Positions 56,015-63,515 of a stretch of DNA of 64,000 nucleotides are shown piece by piece (position 1 is the stretch's first letter; every line of letters starts with the position of its first letter). Origin of the DNA: Rhodococcus sp. 105337 (GTDB lineage: Bacteria; Actinomycetota; Actinomycetes; Mycobacteriales; Mycobacteriaceae); NCBI RefSeq assembly GCF_012844225.1, contig NZ_JABAGQ010000004.1, positions 248,001-312,000 of the forward strand, given 5' to 3'. Under the pieces are notes generated by a model, which was not told the DNA's origin, did not search any database, and saw nothing but the letters and a program-made list of their open reading frames with translations. Both the position numbers and the translations under genes were made by a program.

Positions 56015-56538
56015 ATGTCCTCGCCCCGACTCGATGTGCTGCGCTGGCAGTTCGACCTCACCTGGTCGCTGTTCGAACTGCACCTCGGACAGTTGCAACC
56101 CGGCGACTTCCTGTGGGAACCCGCGCCGCTGTGCTGGTCGGTGCGCCGCGGCGACGACGGCGAACGGGTATCGGACTTCGACGAATCCGAGCCCGACCCC
56201 GCGCCGGTACCGACGATCGGCTGGCTCACCTGGCACCTGGGCTGGTGGTGGTCGGTGACGATCGACCATGCCCGTGGCCGGACTCCCGCGACCGCACCGA
56301 GATCCGGTGGCCGGGCGACGGTGCGTCGGCGATCGCTTGGCTGCGTGGCCTGCGCGACGAGTGGACGGCCCTGTTGGACACCCTCGGTGACGCCGATCTC
56401 GACGCCCCCGCGCCGTTCCCGTGGCCGGACAACCCCGACAAGACCGTCGCCCACATGATCGCGTGGGTGGACGCCGAGTTGATGAAGAACGTCGCAGAAA
56501 TCGGCCAGTTGCGGTTGCTGCGAGCCGCAGTGTCCTGA
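56015..56538 (+). pseudogene. DinB-family (DUF664-like) gene broken by a frameshift
   Basis: The frame from ATG 56015 reads MSSPRLDVLRWQFDLTWSLF, then PTIGWLTWHLGWWWSVTIDHARGRTP, a typical DinB metal-binding four-helix start with the Trp/His-rich TWHLGWWW segment. After about base 56287 the family sequence continues in the next frame: RDRTEIRWPGDGASAIAWLRG, then FPWPDNPDKTVAHMIAWVDAE to the stop at 56538. One missing C in the CCC run at 56285-56287 would join them as ACTCCCCGCGAC. Undisturbed length would be about 175 residues. Either a real pseudogene or a base-call error. TACGAT (56003-56008) sits 6 bases before the ATG. Confidence 0.85.
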
Positions 56539-56573
56539 CGCTGCCCGTTCATCCACGTGGCAGTATCCCGGCC

Positions 56574-57722
56574 ATGCATCGCATCGCGTCCACCGGTATC
56601 CGGAGCATTCTGCGCTCTGCACTCCGCATCGCCGATTCGGCCGAATCATCGGACGGACAACCCTTCTCGGAACCGGAAATCCTCCTGCCGCATCTGCGGT
56701 CCCGCCGGTACGGATGGACACATTTCGGAGTCATGATTCCGGATCTCCCGGAGCCGCACCGGTTCTTCTCGATGATGTCCCTGGTGGGCGCGACGGGATC
56801 CGTCGCATTCGACAACGACGACGCGATCGCCGGGAGTCCTCGCCGCAACGCGGCGCTGGTGGCCGGGACCGCGGCGTCCCATCCCGCGCACTTCGGCAAC
56901 TATGCATTCGGCGACACCTTCGTTGCCGAACCGGATGGCTCACTCGTCCGGTTCGGTGACGACCTGACGCTGACCGGCAGCTACCCGGAGTACCGGCTTG
57001 CCGGTCGACTCGGCGGCGTCGATATCGCTTTGCGCCTCACCAATACCGACAAGGTGTCGTGGTTCTTCCGCAACCCGGTCTACAAGCATTTCGGGCTACT
57101 GACCGAGTACGACGGGACGATCACCCATCGCGGGACCACCGCGGAGGTGAACGGGTTGTGTTCCTTCGAATACGGGGCCTGCCCCAGCCCGTATCTCTTG
57201 CGCGACAGTCCACTACCCGCGGCACTCAAGGCACCGCTCGACTACTTCGTGTACCAGATCGTCAATCTCGATGCCGAAAACCAGATCCTGCTGAGCCGGT
57301 ACTCCCTCGGCGGAGTCCCGTTCATGACCACCGCGCTGCACCGGTCCCGCGACAGGTACGGCACCCGTTTCGAGAACGTCTCGTTCGAGGTGGTGCGACT
57401 GCGTGACTCACCCGAACCGACGCCGTACGGAGTCCCGATGCAGGTACCGGCCGAGACCCGATTCGTCGTCGTGGACGCCGACGGACACGCGTGGCTGGAT
57501 CTGCACGCGACCATGGATACCGAGTTCACGTTCGGTCTCGGCAGCGGATTCGTCACCGGGTTCGCATACAGGGCGGTGTGGCGAGGAGCCGAGGTCTCCG
57601 GACGAGGTTATTTCGAGTTCATCGATCGGCGGTCGCCGGATCGACGGGCTCTTCCAGGCCGCGGGCGCCTCGCCGAATCACCAGTACGGGACACGCCGCA
57701 TGTTCGGCGACATACGAACTGA
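56574..57722 (+). CDS. DUF6670-like hypothetical protein
   Basis: A 382-residue protein, probably of the DUF6670 group found in Rhodococcus and relatives; function unknown. Recognisable blocks: FGVMIPDLPEPHRFFSMMSL, GNYAFGDTFVAEPDGSLV, NPVYKHFGLLTEYDGTI and FEYGACPSPYLL. The all-beta, lipocalin-like look resembles CrtC-type or DUF2804 proteins in broad style only. The last 35 residues (after GRGYFEFIDRRSPDRR) run antisense through the universal stress protein gene and look unlike the family, so the natural stop may have been lost. Confidence 0.75.
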   Translation: MHRIASTGIRSILRSALRIADSAESSDGQPFSEPEILLPHLRSRRYGWTHFGVMIPDLPEPHRFFSMMSLVGATGSVAFDNDDAIAGSPRRNAALVAGTAASHPAHFGNYAFGDTFVAEPDGSLVRFGDDLTLTGSYPEYRLAGRLGGVDIALRLTNTDKVSWFFRNPVYKHFGLLTEYDGTITHRGTTAEVNGLCSFEYGACPSPYLLRDSPLPAALKAPLDYFVYQIVNLDAENQILLSRYSLGGVPFMTTALHRSRDRYGTRFENVSFEVVRLRDSPEPTPYGVPMQVPAETRFVVVDADGHAWLDLHATMDTEFTFGLGSGFVTGFAYRAVWRGAEVSGRGYFEFIDRRSPDRRALPGRGRLAESPVRDTPHVRRHTN

Positions 57723-58098
57723 CCGAACCGAGTAGCAGCCCGGCGAATCCCCCGTGTCCCCTGCTGCCCACCACGACCATGGTTGCGTCGTGGCTCGCCT
57801 CGGTCAGGACCTGAGCCGGATTCCCTTTGGCGACGCGCTCGCGTAGACCCGGTGGACGGTTCTCTCCGAACGCATCGGTCAGAGCCGTCCCGAGCACGCT
57901 CGCCGCGTCCACGTCGGGGCGGTAGTCCTCGGGATACGCCACGAATCCGTAGGTGTTCGGAAGCTCCCACGCAGTTACGGCGTCGATGCCCGCGCCGAGG
58001 CCGGACGCGAGTCGCGCTGCCCATCGGAGAGCATTGATCGACGATTCGGACCCGTCGACTCCCACCACCACTCGCGGAGACTCGTTGCTCGAGGTCAT
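57619..58098 (-). CDS. Universal stress protein (UspA family)
   Basis: A 159-residue single-domain UspA protein. The N-terminal RVVVGVDGSESSINALRWA gives the nucleotide-binding Asp, and the ATP motif GSRGHGGFAGLLLGSVS near residue 117 fits GxxGx9G(S/T), so it probably binds ATP. Often induced under hypoxia or starvation in mycolic-acid actinobacteria. Convergent with the DUF6670-like gene, overlapping its 3' end by 104 bases. Confidence 0.93.
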   Translation of the reverse strand: MTSSNESPRVVVGVDGSESSINALRWAARLASGLGAGIDAVTAWELPNTYGFVAYPEDYRPDVDAASVLGTALTDAFGENRPPGLRERVAKGNPAQVLTEASHDATMVVVGSRGHGGFAGLLLGSVSSYVAEHAACPVLVIRRGARGLEEPVDPATADR

Positions 58099-58188
58099 CG
58101 TGCGGCTGCCCTTCGTCGCGGTCCTTCGACCGTAATCGAATGCCGTACGCGACCGCAGGCGAACGCATCCGCCTGGTGCAGGCGTGCG

Positions 58189-58599
58189 TCAGATGCCGGG
58201 GATGAACCCCGGATAGACGTAATGGCTGTTTCCTCCGCCCGGCATGGAACTGCCGGTCACGCTGGGTATGTTCGCGGGCAATTTCACGAGCTTGTGCGGG
58301 TTTCCGTGCTCGTCGGCTTGCCAGCAGTCGTACGTCACGCCGTGGAATGCGGTGCACACGATTCGCGTGGAGGTCCCGAAAGGCGACGTGAGCCGCTCCC
58401 GTGCGTCGAGCGGATTCCAGTAGCCCGGGTCGGTCGGGGTGAGGAAGTTCTTCGTCTCGAACGGCACGAACGGCGTGGGATAATCGGGCATCGGCGGCCA
58501 TTCGTCGGCGGCAGCGGTCCCCGCCGCGCCCAGGGCGACGGCTACAGCACATCCCACTGCGAGAACACCTCGGGCGACGTATCGCGATACGGAAGTCAT
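58189..58599 (-). CDS. Small secreted hypothetical protein
   Basis: A 136-residue protein with a clear Sec signal peptide (residues 1-31, SRYVARGVLAVGCAVAVALG then TAAADE). The mature part is Pro-rich (PPMPDYPTPFVPFETKNFL) with one Cys pair (IVCTAFHGVTYDCW) likely forming a disulfide, and a Gly/Ser/Pro tail. Unrecognised; resembles the small secreted proteins common in Rhodococcus and mycobacteria. Confidence 0.8.
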   Translation of the reverse strand: MTSVSRYVARGVLAVGCAVAVALGAAGTAAADEWPPMPDYPTPFVPFETKNFLTPTDPGYWNPLDARERLTSPFGTSTRIVCTAFHGVTYDCWQADEHGNPHKLVKLPANIPSVTGSSMPGGGNSHYVYPGFIPGI

Positions 58600-58706
58600 C
58601 GGATCTCCGTTACTGTCGCTGCCCGCTCGTCCGCCGGCAGTTTCGGAAACTGTAGACCGGCGCGGCGGCGATGCGGCCGCGTTTCCGCCATTGGGTCGGA
58701 TGGTTG

Positions 58707-59102
58707 TTATCCGTCACTATTCCCGGACCCGCCATTGTTTCCGGATCTGCTCCGGGTCAGTACCAGTCCCGTTCCGACGATCCCGATCACACTGATCGCC
58801 GGCGCGACCGACGGCCATCCTTCGGATTGCCAGTACACGTCTTCGAGAGTGATCAGCAGTGCCGCCTCGTCGACGATGAGAGCGAGCGCCACCCCCAACG
58901 CTAGACCCATCCACGCTCGCGCTTTCGGAGTCCGGTCGACCAGGCCGAAGATCGCAACACCTGCCAGCAGGACGATCCCCCACAGATACGAGTCGGGCGC
59001 CACCGAACGGCAGAGTGAAAGCGACCCAAGCCAGCACAACACCACGACGCGAGGGATCGATCTGTTTCCACCGCCGAGGAACGCCGCGTTGTGGTTCAGC
59101 AC
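58707..59102 (-). CDS. Small integral membrane protein, start uncertain
   Basis: A reading frame of 131 residues with about three membrane segments (PDSYLWGIVLLAGVAIFGLV, WMGLALGVALALIVDEAALL, SVAPAISVIGIVGTGLVL) and the segment DEAALLITLEDVYW, reminiscent of a family of actinobacterial membrane proteins of unknown function. Relatives usually begin before the first helix with a His-rich stretch, missing here, so the N-terminus may be lost or the start misplaced. Downstream of a spacer shared with the small plus-strand gene. Confidence 0.5.
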   Translation of the reverse strand: MLNHNAAFLGGGNRSIPRVVVLCWLGSLSLCRSVAPDSYLWGIVLLAGVAIFGLVDRTPKARAWMGLALGVALALIVDEAALLITLEDVYWQSEGWPSVAPAISVIGIVGTGLVLTRSRSGNNGGSGNSDG

Positions 59103-59276
59103 AGTCCGACGATCGCGTCTCTGTCATCAATCAGTTGTATCGCAGCCGCTCGGGTCGACTCACGTCAGGTTTCCCACCGATCCAGCGCGGACGTTCCGGC
59201 ACCGGATCGCCGATTCAGGGCGTGCGTTGCCGGGTACGCACCGGCGAGTACCCGCCCATCGAATCAGGAGGACGAT

Positions 59277-59531
59277 GTGTCAACCCATCTGACGGCCGAT
59301 GATCTGCGCGACCTGCTCAGCTCGTCGTCTCCGGACCCCGTGCTGGTTCTCGAGGAGGGCCGGTTCCACGTCGTGGACGCCGCCGACACCGACGAGCGCC
59401 GTCGAGCATTCGTCGTCGTCACGGGAGAGGAACTGCGGCAGCAGTTGCCGCAGGACCGAGAGCACACCGAGACCGACCTCGAACTGGTGGCGAGCACCCT
59501 GGAGGCGACGGTCGCACATCTCGGGGGATGA
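59277..59531 (+). CDS. Small hypothetical protein, 84 residues
   Basis: It begins at a GTG with AGGAGG 6-7 bases before, a strong ribosome binding site. The sequence (STHLTADDLRDLLSSSSPD, VLVLEEGRFHVVDAAD, AFVVVTGEELRQQLP, TETDLELVASTLEATVAHLG) looks like a compact soluble alpha/beta domain. Unrecognised. A 2-base-shifted ATG at 59275 gives only a few codons and is rejected. It ends 33 bases before a strong hairpin (59565-59600). Confidence 0.65.
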   Translation: MSTHLTADDLRDLLSSSSPDPVLVLEEGRFHVVDAADTDERRRAFVVVTGEELRQQLPQDREHTETDLELVASTLEATVAHLGG

Positions 59532-59564
59532 CCCGGACGACCGGTTCCCACCGACGACGGAACG

Positions 59565-59600
59565 GCGAGGGCCCGTGGGTCGAAACCCACGGGCCCTCGC
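59565..59600. terminator. Perfect 16-bp hairpin, probable two-way terminator
   Basis: GCGAGGGCCCGTGGGT (59565-59580) pairs exactly with ACCCACGGGCCCTCGC (59585-59600) around a CGAA tetraloop. It lies between two convergent small genes (59277-59531 plus strand and 59618-59719 minus strand), 17-34 bases from their stops, and could end both transcripts. No T-run on either side, as often in actinobacterial hairpin terminators. Confidence 0.75.
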
Positions 59601-59617
59601 TGCGCTCTACGAGCCCG

Positions 59618-59719
59618 CTACAGACCGGCAGCCTCAGCCGAACCGGAGAAGAAGTTCAGGGCCTCGAAGAGGTTCGCGGCGGCGCTGAAGAAATCTGCCA
59701 GGAAGGCCAAATCGATCAC
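59618..59719 (-). CDS. Very small amphipathic protein of 33 residues
   Basis: GTG at 59719, TAG at 59618. GGAGAAG stands 5 bases before the GTG. The product begins MIDLAFLADFFSAAANLFEA and ends LNFFSGSAEAAGL: an acidic, Phe/Leu/Ala-rich helix with no Cys, Lys or Arg. Size and make-up recall small alpha-helical cell-wall channel peptides (PorA/PorH style) of Corynebacteriales, but no pairing partner is seen. The strong ribosome site and own terminator (59565-59600) argue it is real. Confidence 0.6.
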   Translation of the reverse strand: MIDLAFLADFFSAAANLFEALNFFSGSAEAAGL

Positions 59720-59906
59720 GGTGCTTCTCCTATCAGGCGGTGCACATCGGTCGTATCAGTGACGTCTGCCACTGGCATCCCATTGTTACCGCATTCCGCC
59801 TCTTCCGCAGCCTGGGGGGCGAGATCGACTCGGGGCGAAGGTTATTGCGGGGATTGTCCGGTTTCCAGAGTCGGTGAAGTGCCCCGCGTACTCCGACACG
59901 ATCGGG

Positions 59907-61364
59907 TCAGTCGAGATTTCCCGACAGGCGCTCGAGGCGCTCCATGCTCACGCCGTCGAGTCCGACGATCTCCACTCGCTTCCCCTTCTCCGCGTACTTG
60001 TGCTGTACGGAATCGAACGTCGCCACGGTCGAGGCGTCCCATACCTCCGCATCGGTGAGATCGATGACCACGTGCTCGGGATCGCCCGCATAGTCGAAGC
60101 GGTACACCAGGTCGTTGCTCGACGCCCAGAACAGCTCGCCGGACACCCGGTAGGTGCGACTGCCTTCCCCCTCGTCGACCGTCTCCACCCGGGTCATGTG
60201 CGCGACGCGCCGAGCGAACGCGACCATCGCCGTGAGCACACCCGAAACCACTCCGATCGCGAGATTGTCGGTGACCAGTGTCGCGCCGACCGTCACCAGC
60301 ATCACCACGGTTTCGCTCCGGGGCATCAAGCGCAACGTCCGCGGTGCGATGCTGTGCCAGTCGAGGGTGGTCACCGCGATCACGAGCATCACCGCCACGA
60401 GCGCAGCCATCGGGATGGCCCCGACCACGTCGCCGACCGTCACACACAACAGGAGCAGGAACAAGCCGGCCAGGAACGTCGAGATCCGGGTCCGCGCGCG
60501 TCCCTCCTTGACGTTGATCATGGTCTGGCCGATCATCGCGCAGCCGCCCATGCCACCGAAGAGCGCACCCGCCCAGTTCGCAACACCCTGGCCCCACGCT
60601 TCGCGGGTCTTGTCGGAACGACTGTCGGTGATCTCGTCGACGAGCTTCGCCGTCATCAGTGATTCCATGAGTCCGACCAGCGCCAGGCCCACCGCATACG
60701 GGGCGATGATCGCGAGGGTGTCCATGGTGAAGGGGACGTCGGGAATCATCCACGTGGGAAAGCCCCCGGGCAGCTCGCCCTGATCGGCGACGTCGGGCAC
60801 GTCGATACCGAAGAGGACGACCACACCGGTGAGTGCGACGATCGCGATGAGCGCGGCCGGCACTGCGGTCGTGAGTTTCGGGATGACCACGATCATGACG
60901 ATCCCCGCCGCGACCAGCGGATACACGAGCCACGGCACCCCGAACAGATGTCGCAGTTGCGCCGCGAAGATGAGGATCGCCAGGGCATTGACGAAGCCGA
61001 TCATCACCGATCGTGGGATGAATCGCATGAGTTTCGCGACTCCGGCGACGGCGAGCACGATCTGCAGCGCACCGGCGAGCCAGACGGCCGCGATCAGATA
61101 GTCGAGTCCGTGCGAGGCGACGAGGGGTGCGATCACCAATGCAGTCGCACCGGCCGCGGCGGACACCATCGCCGGCCGACCGCCGACGAACGCGATGGTC
61201 ATCGCCATGATGCAGGACGTGTAGAGCGCGACCTTCGGGTCGACTCCGGCGATCACCGCAAAGGAAACGACTTCGGGGATCAACGCCAGCGACGTCACCA
61301 AACCGGCAAGAACCTCGGTCGTGAGTCGTCGAGGCGAGCGGAGAGTGTCGGACACGGTGTGCAC
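59907..61364 (-). CDS. SulP family anion permease with STAS domain
   Basis: A 485-residue transporter with ten or more membrane helices (about 20-385; for example LAGLVTSLALIPEVVSFAVIAGVDP at the N-terminus, shown here in part as LAGLVTSLALIPEVVSF) and a cytoplasmic STAS domain (about 400-485, VVIDLTDAEVWDASTVATFDSV, shown in part). SulP proteins move sulfate, bicarbonate or dicarboxylates with Na+ or H+; the substrate is not evident and no cysteine or carbonic anhydrase gene is adjacent. The GTG at 61364 gives HTVSDTLRSPRRLTTEVLAG. Confidence 0.93.
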   Translation of the reverse strand: MHTVSDTLRSPRRLTTEVLAGLVTSLALIPEVVSFAVIAGVDPKVALYTSCIMAMTIAFVGGRPAMVSAAAGATALVIAPLVASHGLDYLIAAVWLAGALQIVLAVAGVAKLMRFIPRSVMIGFVNALAILIFAAQLRHLFGVPWLVYPLVAAGIVMIVVIPKLTTAVPAALIAIVALTGVVVLFGIDVPDVADQGELPGGFPTWMIPDVPFTMDTLAIIAPYAVGLALVGLMESLMTAKLVDEITDSRSDKTREAWGQGVANWAGALFGGMGGCAMIGQTMINVKEGRARTRISTFLAGLFLLLLCVTVGDVVGAIPMAALVAVMLVIAVTTLDWHSIAPRTLRLMPRSETVVMLVTVGATLVTDNLAIGVVSGVLTAMVAFARRVAHMTRVETVDEGEGSRTYRVSGELFWASSNDLVYRFDYAGDPEHVVIDLTDAEVWDASTVATFDSVQHKYAEKGKRVEIVGLDGVSMERLERLSGNLD

Positions 61365-61698
61365 CGGAAGATTCTAGGCGCGGCGCGTCCGGACGCCGTG
61401 TCGCGTCGCCGTAGCCGACATCGACATATAGGGTGTGATGCAGCGCACGGTCGTAGCCCGCACCACGCAGCCCGATGAACACCCGTGCTCCACAAGCACA
61501 TCCGAGCGGACTCGATCGTCATCGCGCCTGATCGTCCAGCGCACGTGATCGTCAGCGGGCCCGATCGTCACAGGACCCCGCACGTTCTACCCGCCCCGGC
61601 GACCCTCACCGCCGAGAACGCTTCCGTCGCCCCGAGTTCCGAAGAACCCTGTTCCGAAAACCCCGTTCCCGAAAGCCCGAGTCCGAAAGAAGGACGGC
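61365..61698. repeat. Gene-free spacer of 334 bases with two short repeat series
   Basis: GATCGTC occurs at 61514-61520, 61530-61536, 61547-61553 and 61563-61569 (spacing 16-17). TTCCGAA or a near copy occurs at 61637-61643, 61652-61658, 61666-61673 and 61681-61687 (spacing about 15), ending just before the small gene at 61699. The first part should carry the SulP promoter. A plus-strand reading frame crosses the second series, but its codon use and composition are not convincing. Confidence 0.55.
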
Positions 61699-61839
61699 AT
61701 GAGCCACGACAGCGAGTTCACCGGTCCGCTCTTCCTGCAGCCGAGCAACCCGAACGACGAGACAGTGCCCGAATCGGTGCCCCAGAGCCCGCCTCCCGCC
61801 GCGCCCGAGTACGAAGGGTTGTTCTCGTCGCGCCCCTGA
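61699..61839 (+). CDS. Small acidic Pro-rich protein of 46 residues
   Basis: The ATG at 61699 follows AAGGAC. The product begins MSHDSEFTGPLFLQPSNPND, continues with ETVPESVPQSPPPAAPEY and ends EGLFSSRP. It is acidic, Pro/Ser-rich and without Cys, probably disordered. Not recognised. The coding call rests on the ribosome site and the protein-like composition; it is short enough that chance is possible. Confidence 0.45.
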   Translation: MSHDSEFTGPLFLQPSNPNDETVPESVPQSPPPAAPEYEGLFSSRP

Positions 61840-61890
61840 CATCGTCACGTAAATCACACGTCCGCAGGTGCGGTCGCCCCACGCTTCGCG

Positions 61891-61929
61891 ACAATGCGTG
61901 CCCCAGGCCGCACGACGATGCGTGCCCCA
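61891..61929. repeat. Direct repeat, two copies of a 15-bp unit
   Basis: ACAATGCGTGCCCCA (61891-61905) and ACGATGCGTGCCCCA (61915-61929) differ at one base and are 24 bases apart. Weaker copies (GACGACTGCACC.., ACGATCGCAC) follow to about 61970. They lie in the 61840-62052 spacer upstream of the CNNM promoter. Role unknown. Confidence 0.6.
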
Positions 61930-61987
61930 CGGGGAGACGACGACTGCACCTGTGTGCCGACGATCGCACTTCCGGCGCACGGGGAAC

Positions 61988-62015
61988 TTTGCGGCAGGCA
62001 TATCCGTCTTATCCT
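61988..62015 (+). promoter_or_regulatory. Candidate promoter of the CNNM operon
   Basis: TTTGCG (61988-61993) and TATCCT (62010-62015) are spaced by 16 bases and would start transcription near 62022, about 30 bases before the short leader frame at 62053. Only a sequence match to the actinobacterial housekeeping pattern. Confidence 0.4.
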
Positions 62016-62052
62016 GTGAAGACCCTTTGTCCGCGAGTTACCAGAGAGAGCC

Positions 62053-62142
62053 ATGAGTCGCGCCAAGCGCAAACCTCGAAGACCCATCCCGCCCAACAGT
62101 GACGACCCCCCTGTCACCGAGCCCCGGATCCTCCCGTGTTGA
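62053..62142 (+). CDS. Short basic leader reading frame, 29 codons
   Basis: ATG 62053 after AGAGAG; product begins MSRAKRKPRRPIPPNSDDPP and ends VTEPRILPC, with the stop TGA at 62140-62142. It overlaps the GTG start of the CNNM gene (62136) by 7 bases in another frame, so it could couple translation into that gene. Six basic residues in the first ten suggest RNA binding or simply a leader peptide. Not recognised. Confidence 0.45.
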   Translation: MSRAKRKPRRPIPPNSDDPPVTEPRILPC

Positions 62143-63515
62143 CCGCCCTCGGAATCGCGTTCGGAATCGCCGTCGTTCTGGCCATTACCGCCGTGACCGG
62201 CTACTTCGTAGCCCAGGAATTCGCCTACATGGCCGTAGACCGGTCGCGTTTGAAAGCCCGCGCAGAAAGCGGCGACACCTCCGCCGCACGCGCCCTGTCC
62301 GTCACACGACGCACCTCCTTCATGCTCTCCGGCGCACAGCTCGGAATCACCGTCACCGGCCTTCTCGTCGGTTACGTCGCAGAGCCCCTCATCGGTAGCG
62401 GGCTCGGAGAAGCATTCGGCGGACTAGGAATCCCCACCGCAGTCGGTGTGGTGTTCGGCACAGTACTTGCCGTCCTTTTCTCGACAGTCATCCAGATGGT
62501 CTTCGGCGAACTCGTCCCGAAGAACCTCGCCATCGCACGGCCGGAACCGGTCGCACTGTGGCTGGCACTGTCGACGACGATCTACCTGAGGCTGTTCGGC
62601 TGGCTGATCCGGCTGTTCGACGCTTCGTCCAACCTGCTTCTGCGAGCACTGCGAATCGAACCCGTCCACGACGTAGAGCATTCCGCGACACCCCGCGACC
62701 TCGAGCACATCGTCGCCGAGTCCCGCAACGCGGGCGAACTCCCGAAGGAACTCTCGACGCTTCTCGACCGCATCCTCGACTTCCCCACCCGCACTGCAGA
62801 ACACTCCATGATCCCGCGCGCACATGTGGACGTCGTGGACCTCGACGAACCGGTGAGCGACATCCTCGCGAAGATGAGCACCGGGCACACGCGATACCCC
62901 GTGGTCGGTACGTCGTCCGACGACCTGCGCGGCGTCGTACATCTGCACGATCTTCTCGACGCCGATGTCCAGACAGGCACAGCTGCGTCGGTGTGCCGTC
63001 CACCGGTCATCGTCCCCGCGACGTTGCCGTTGCCGGACGTGCTGACCGAACTGACCGCCGCGAACGACGAGATGGCGCTGGTGATCGACGAATACGGCGG
63101 TTTCGCCGGCGTGGTCACGATCGAGGACATCGCCGAGGAACTCGTCGGTGAGATCGCCGACGAGCACGATCCGGCGGCCTCGGCCGAGGTCATCGTGCGT
63201 GACGGCGACGGCTGGCTGATTCGGGGCGACGCCCACCTCGACGAGGTGAGCCGCACCCTCGAACACGAACTGCCCGAAGGTGATTACGAGACACTCGCCG
63301 GCTTGGTCATCACCGAATTCGGTGGCCTGCCCGAGATCGGAGACACGGTCGAGATCCCACTCGATCCCGATCCCGCGGACCTCGTCCACGAGGAACGGCC
63401 ACCACGTCGAATGCTCGTGGCGGAGGTCCGCGACATCGACAAGCATGTGCCGGCCTCGCTCCGCGTGACCCTCGAGAACCGTGACCGTCGAGAACAAGGA
63501 GGCGGCACACGATGA
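62136..63515 (+). CDS. CNNM/CorC-type membrane protein (hemolysin family)
   Basis: A 459-residue protein: DUF21/CNNM transmembrane domain (about 1-180, first helix IAFGIAVVLAITAVTGYFVA, with the signature QMVFGELVPKNLAI), two CBS domains (about 200-330, IPRAHVDVVDLDEPVSDIL, then MALVIDEYGGFAGVVTIEDI) and a CorC_HlyC domain at the C-terminus (about 345-440, WLIRGDAHLDEVSRTL). Family members are linked to Mg2+ or Co2+ export and resistance; the name hemolysin is historical. Start GTG 62136 inside the short leader frame. Its stop overlaps the next gene's ATG (ATGA). Confidence 0.93.
   Translation: MLTALGIAFGIAVVLAITAVTGYFVAQEFAYMAVDRSRLKARAESGDTSAARALSVTRRTSFMLSGAQLGITVTGLLVGYVAEPLIGSGLGEAFGGLGIPTAVGVVFGTVLAVLFSTVIQMVFGELVPKNLAIARPEPVALWLALSTTIYLRLFGWLIRLFDASSNLLLRALRIEPVHDVEHSATPRDLEHIVAESRNAGELPKELSTLLDRILDFPTRTAEHSMIPRAHVDVVDLDEPVSDILAKMSTGHTRYPVVGTSSDDLRGVVHLHDLLDADVQTGTAASVCRPPVIVPATLPLPDVLTELTAANDEMALVIDEYGGFAGVVTIEDIAEELVGEIADEHDPAASAEVIVRDGDGWLIRGDAHLDEVSRTLEHELPEGDYETLAGLVITEFGGLPEIGDTVEIPLDPDPADLVHEERPPRRMLVAEVRDIDKHVPASLRVTLENRDRREQGGGTR

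Noticed and set aside
61485-62102. Plus-strand open frame of about 200 codons across the SulP-CNNM spacer
   Set aside because: Arg/Pro-rich with low-complexity repeats, no ribosome site and no family features; the two short frames inside it in other phases fit better.
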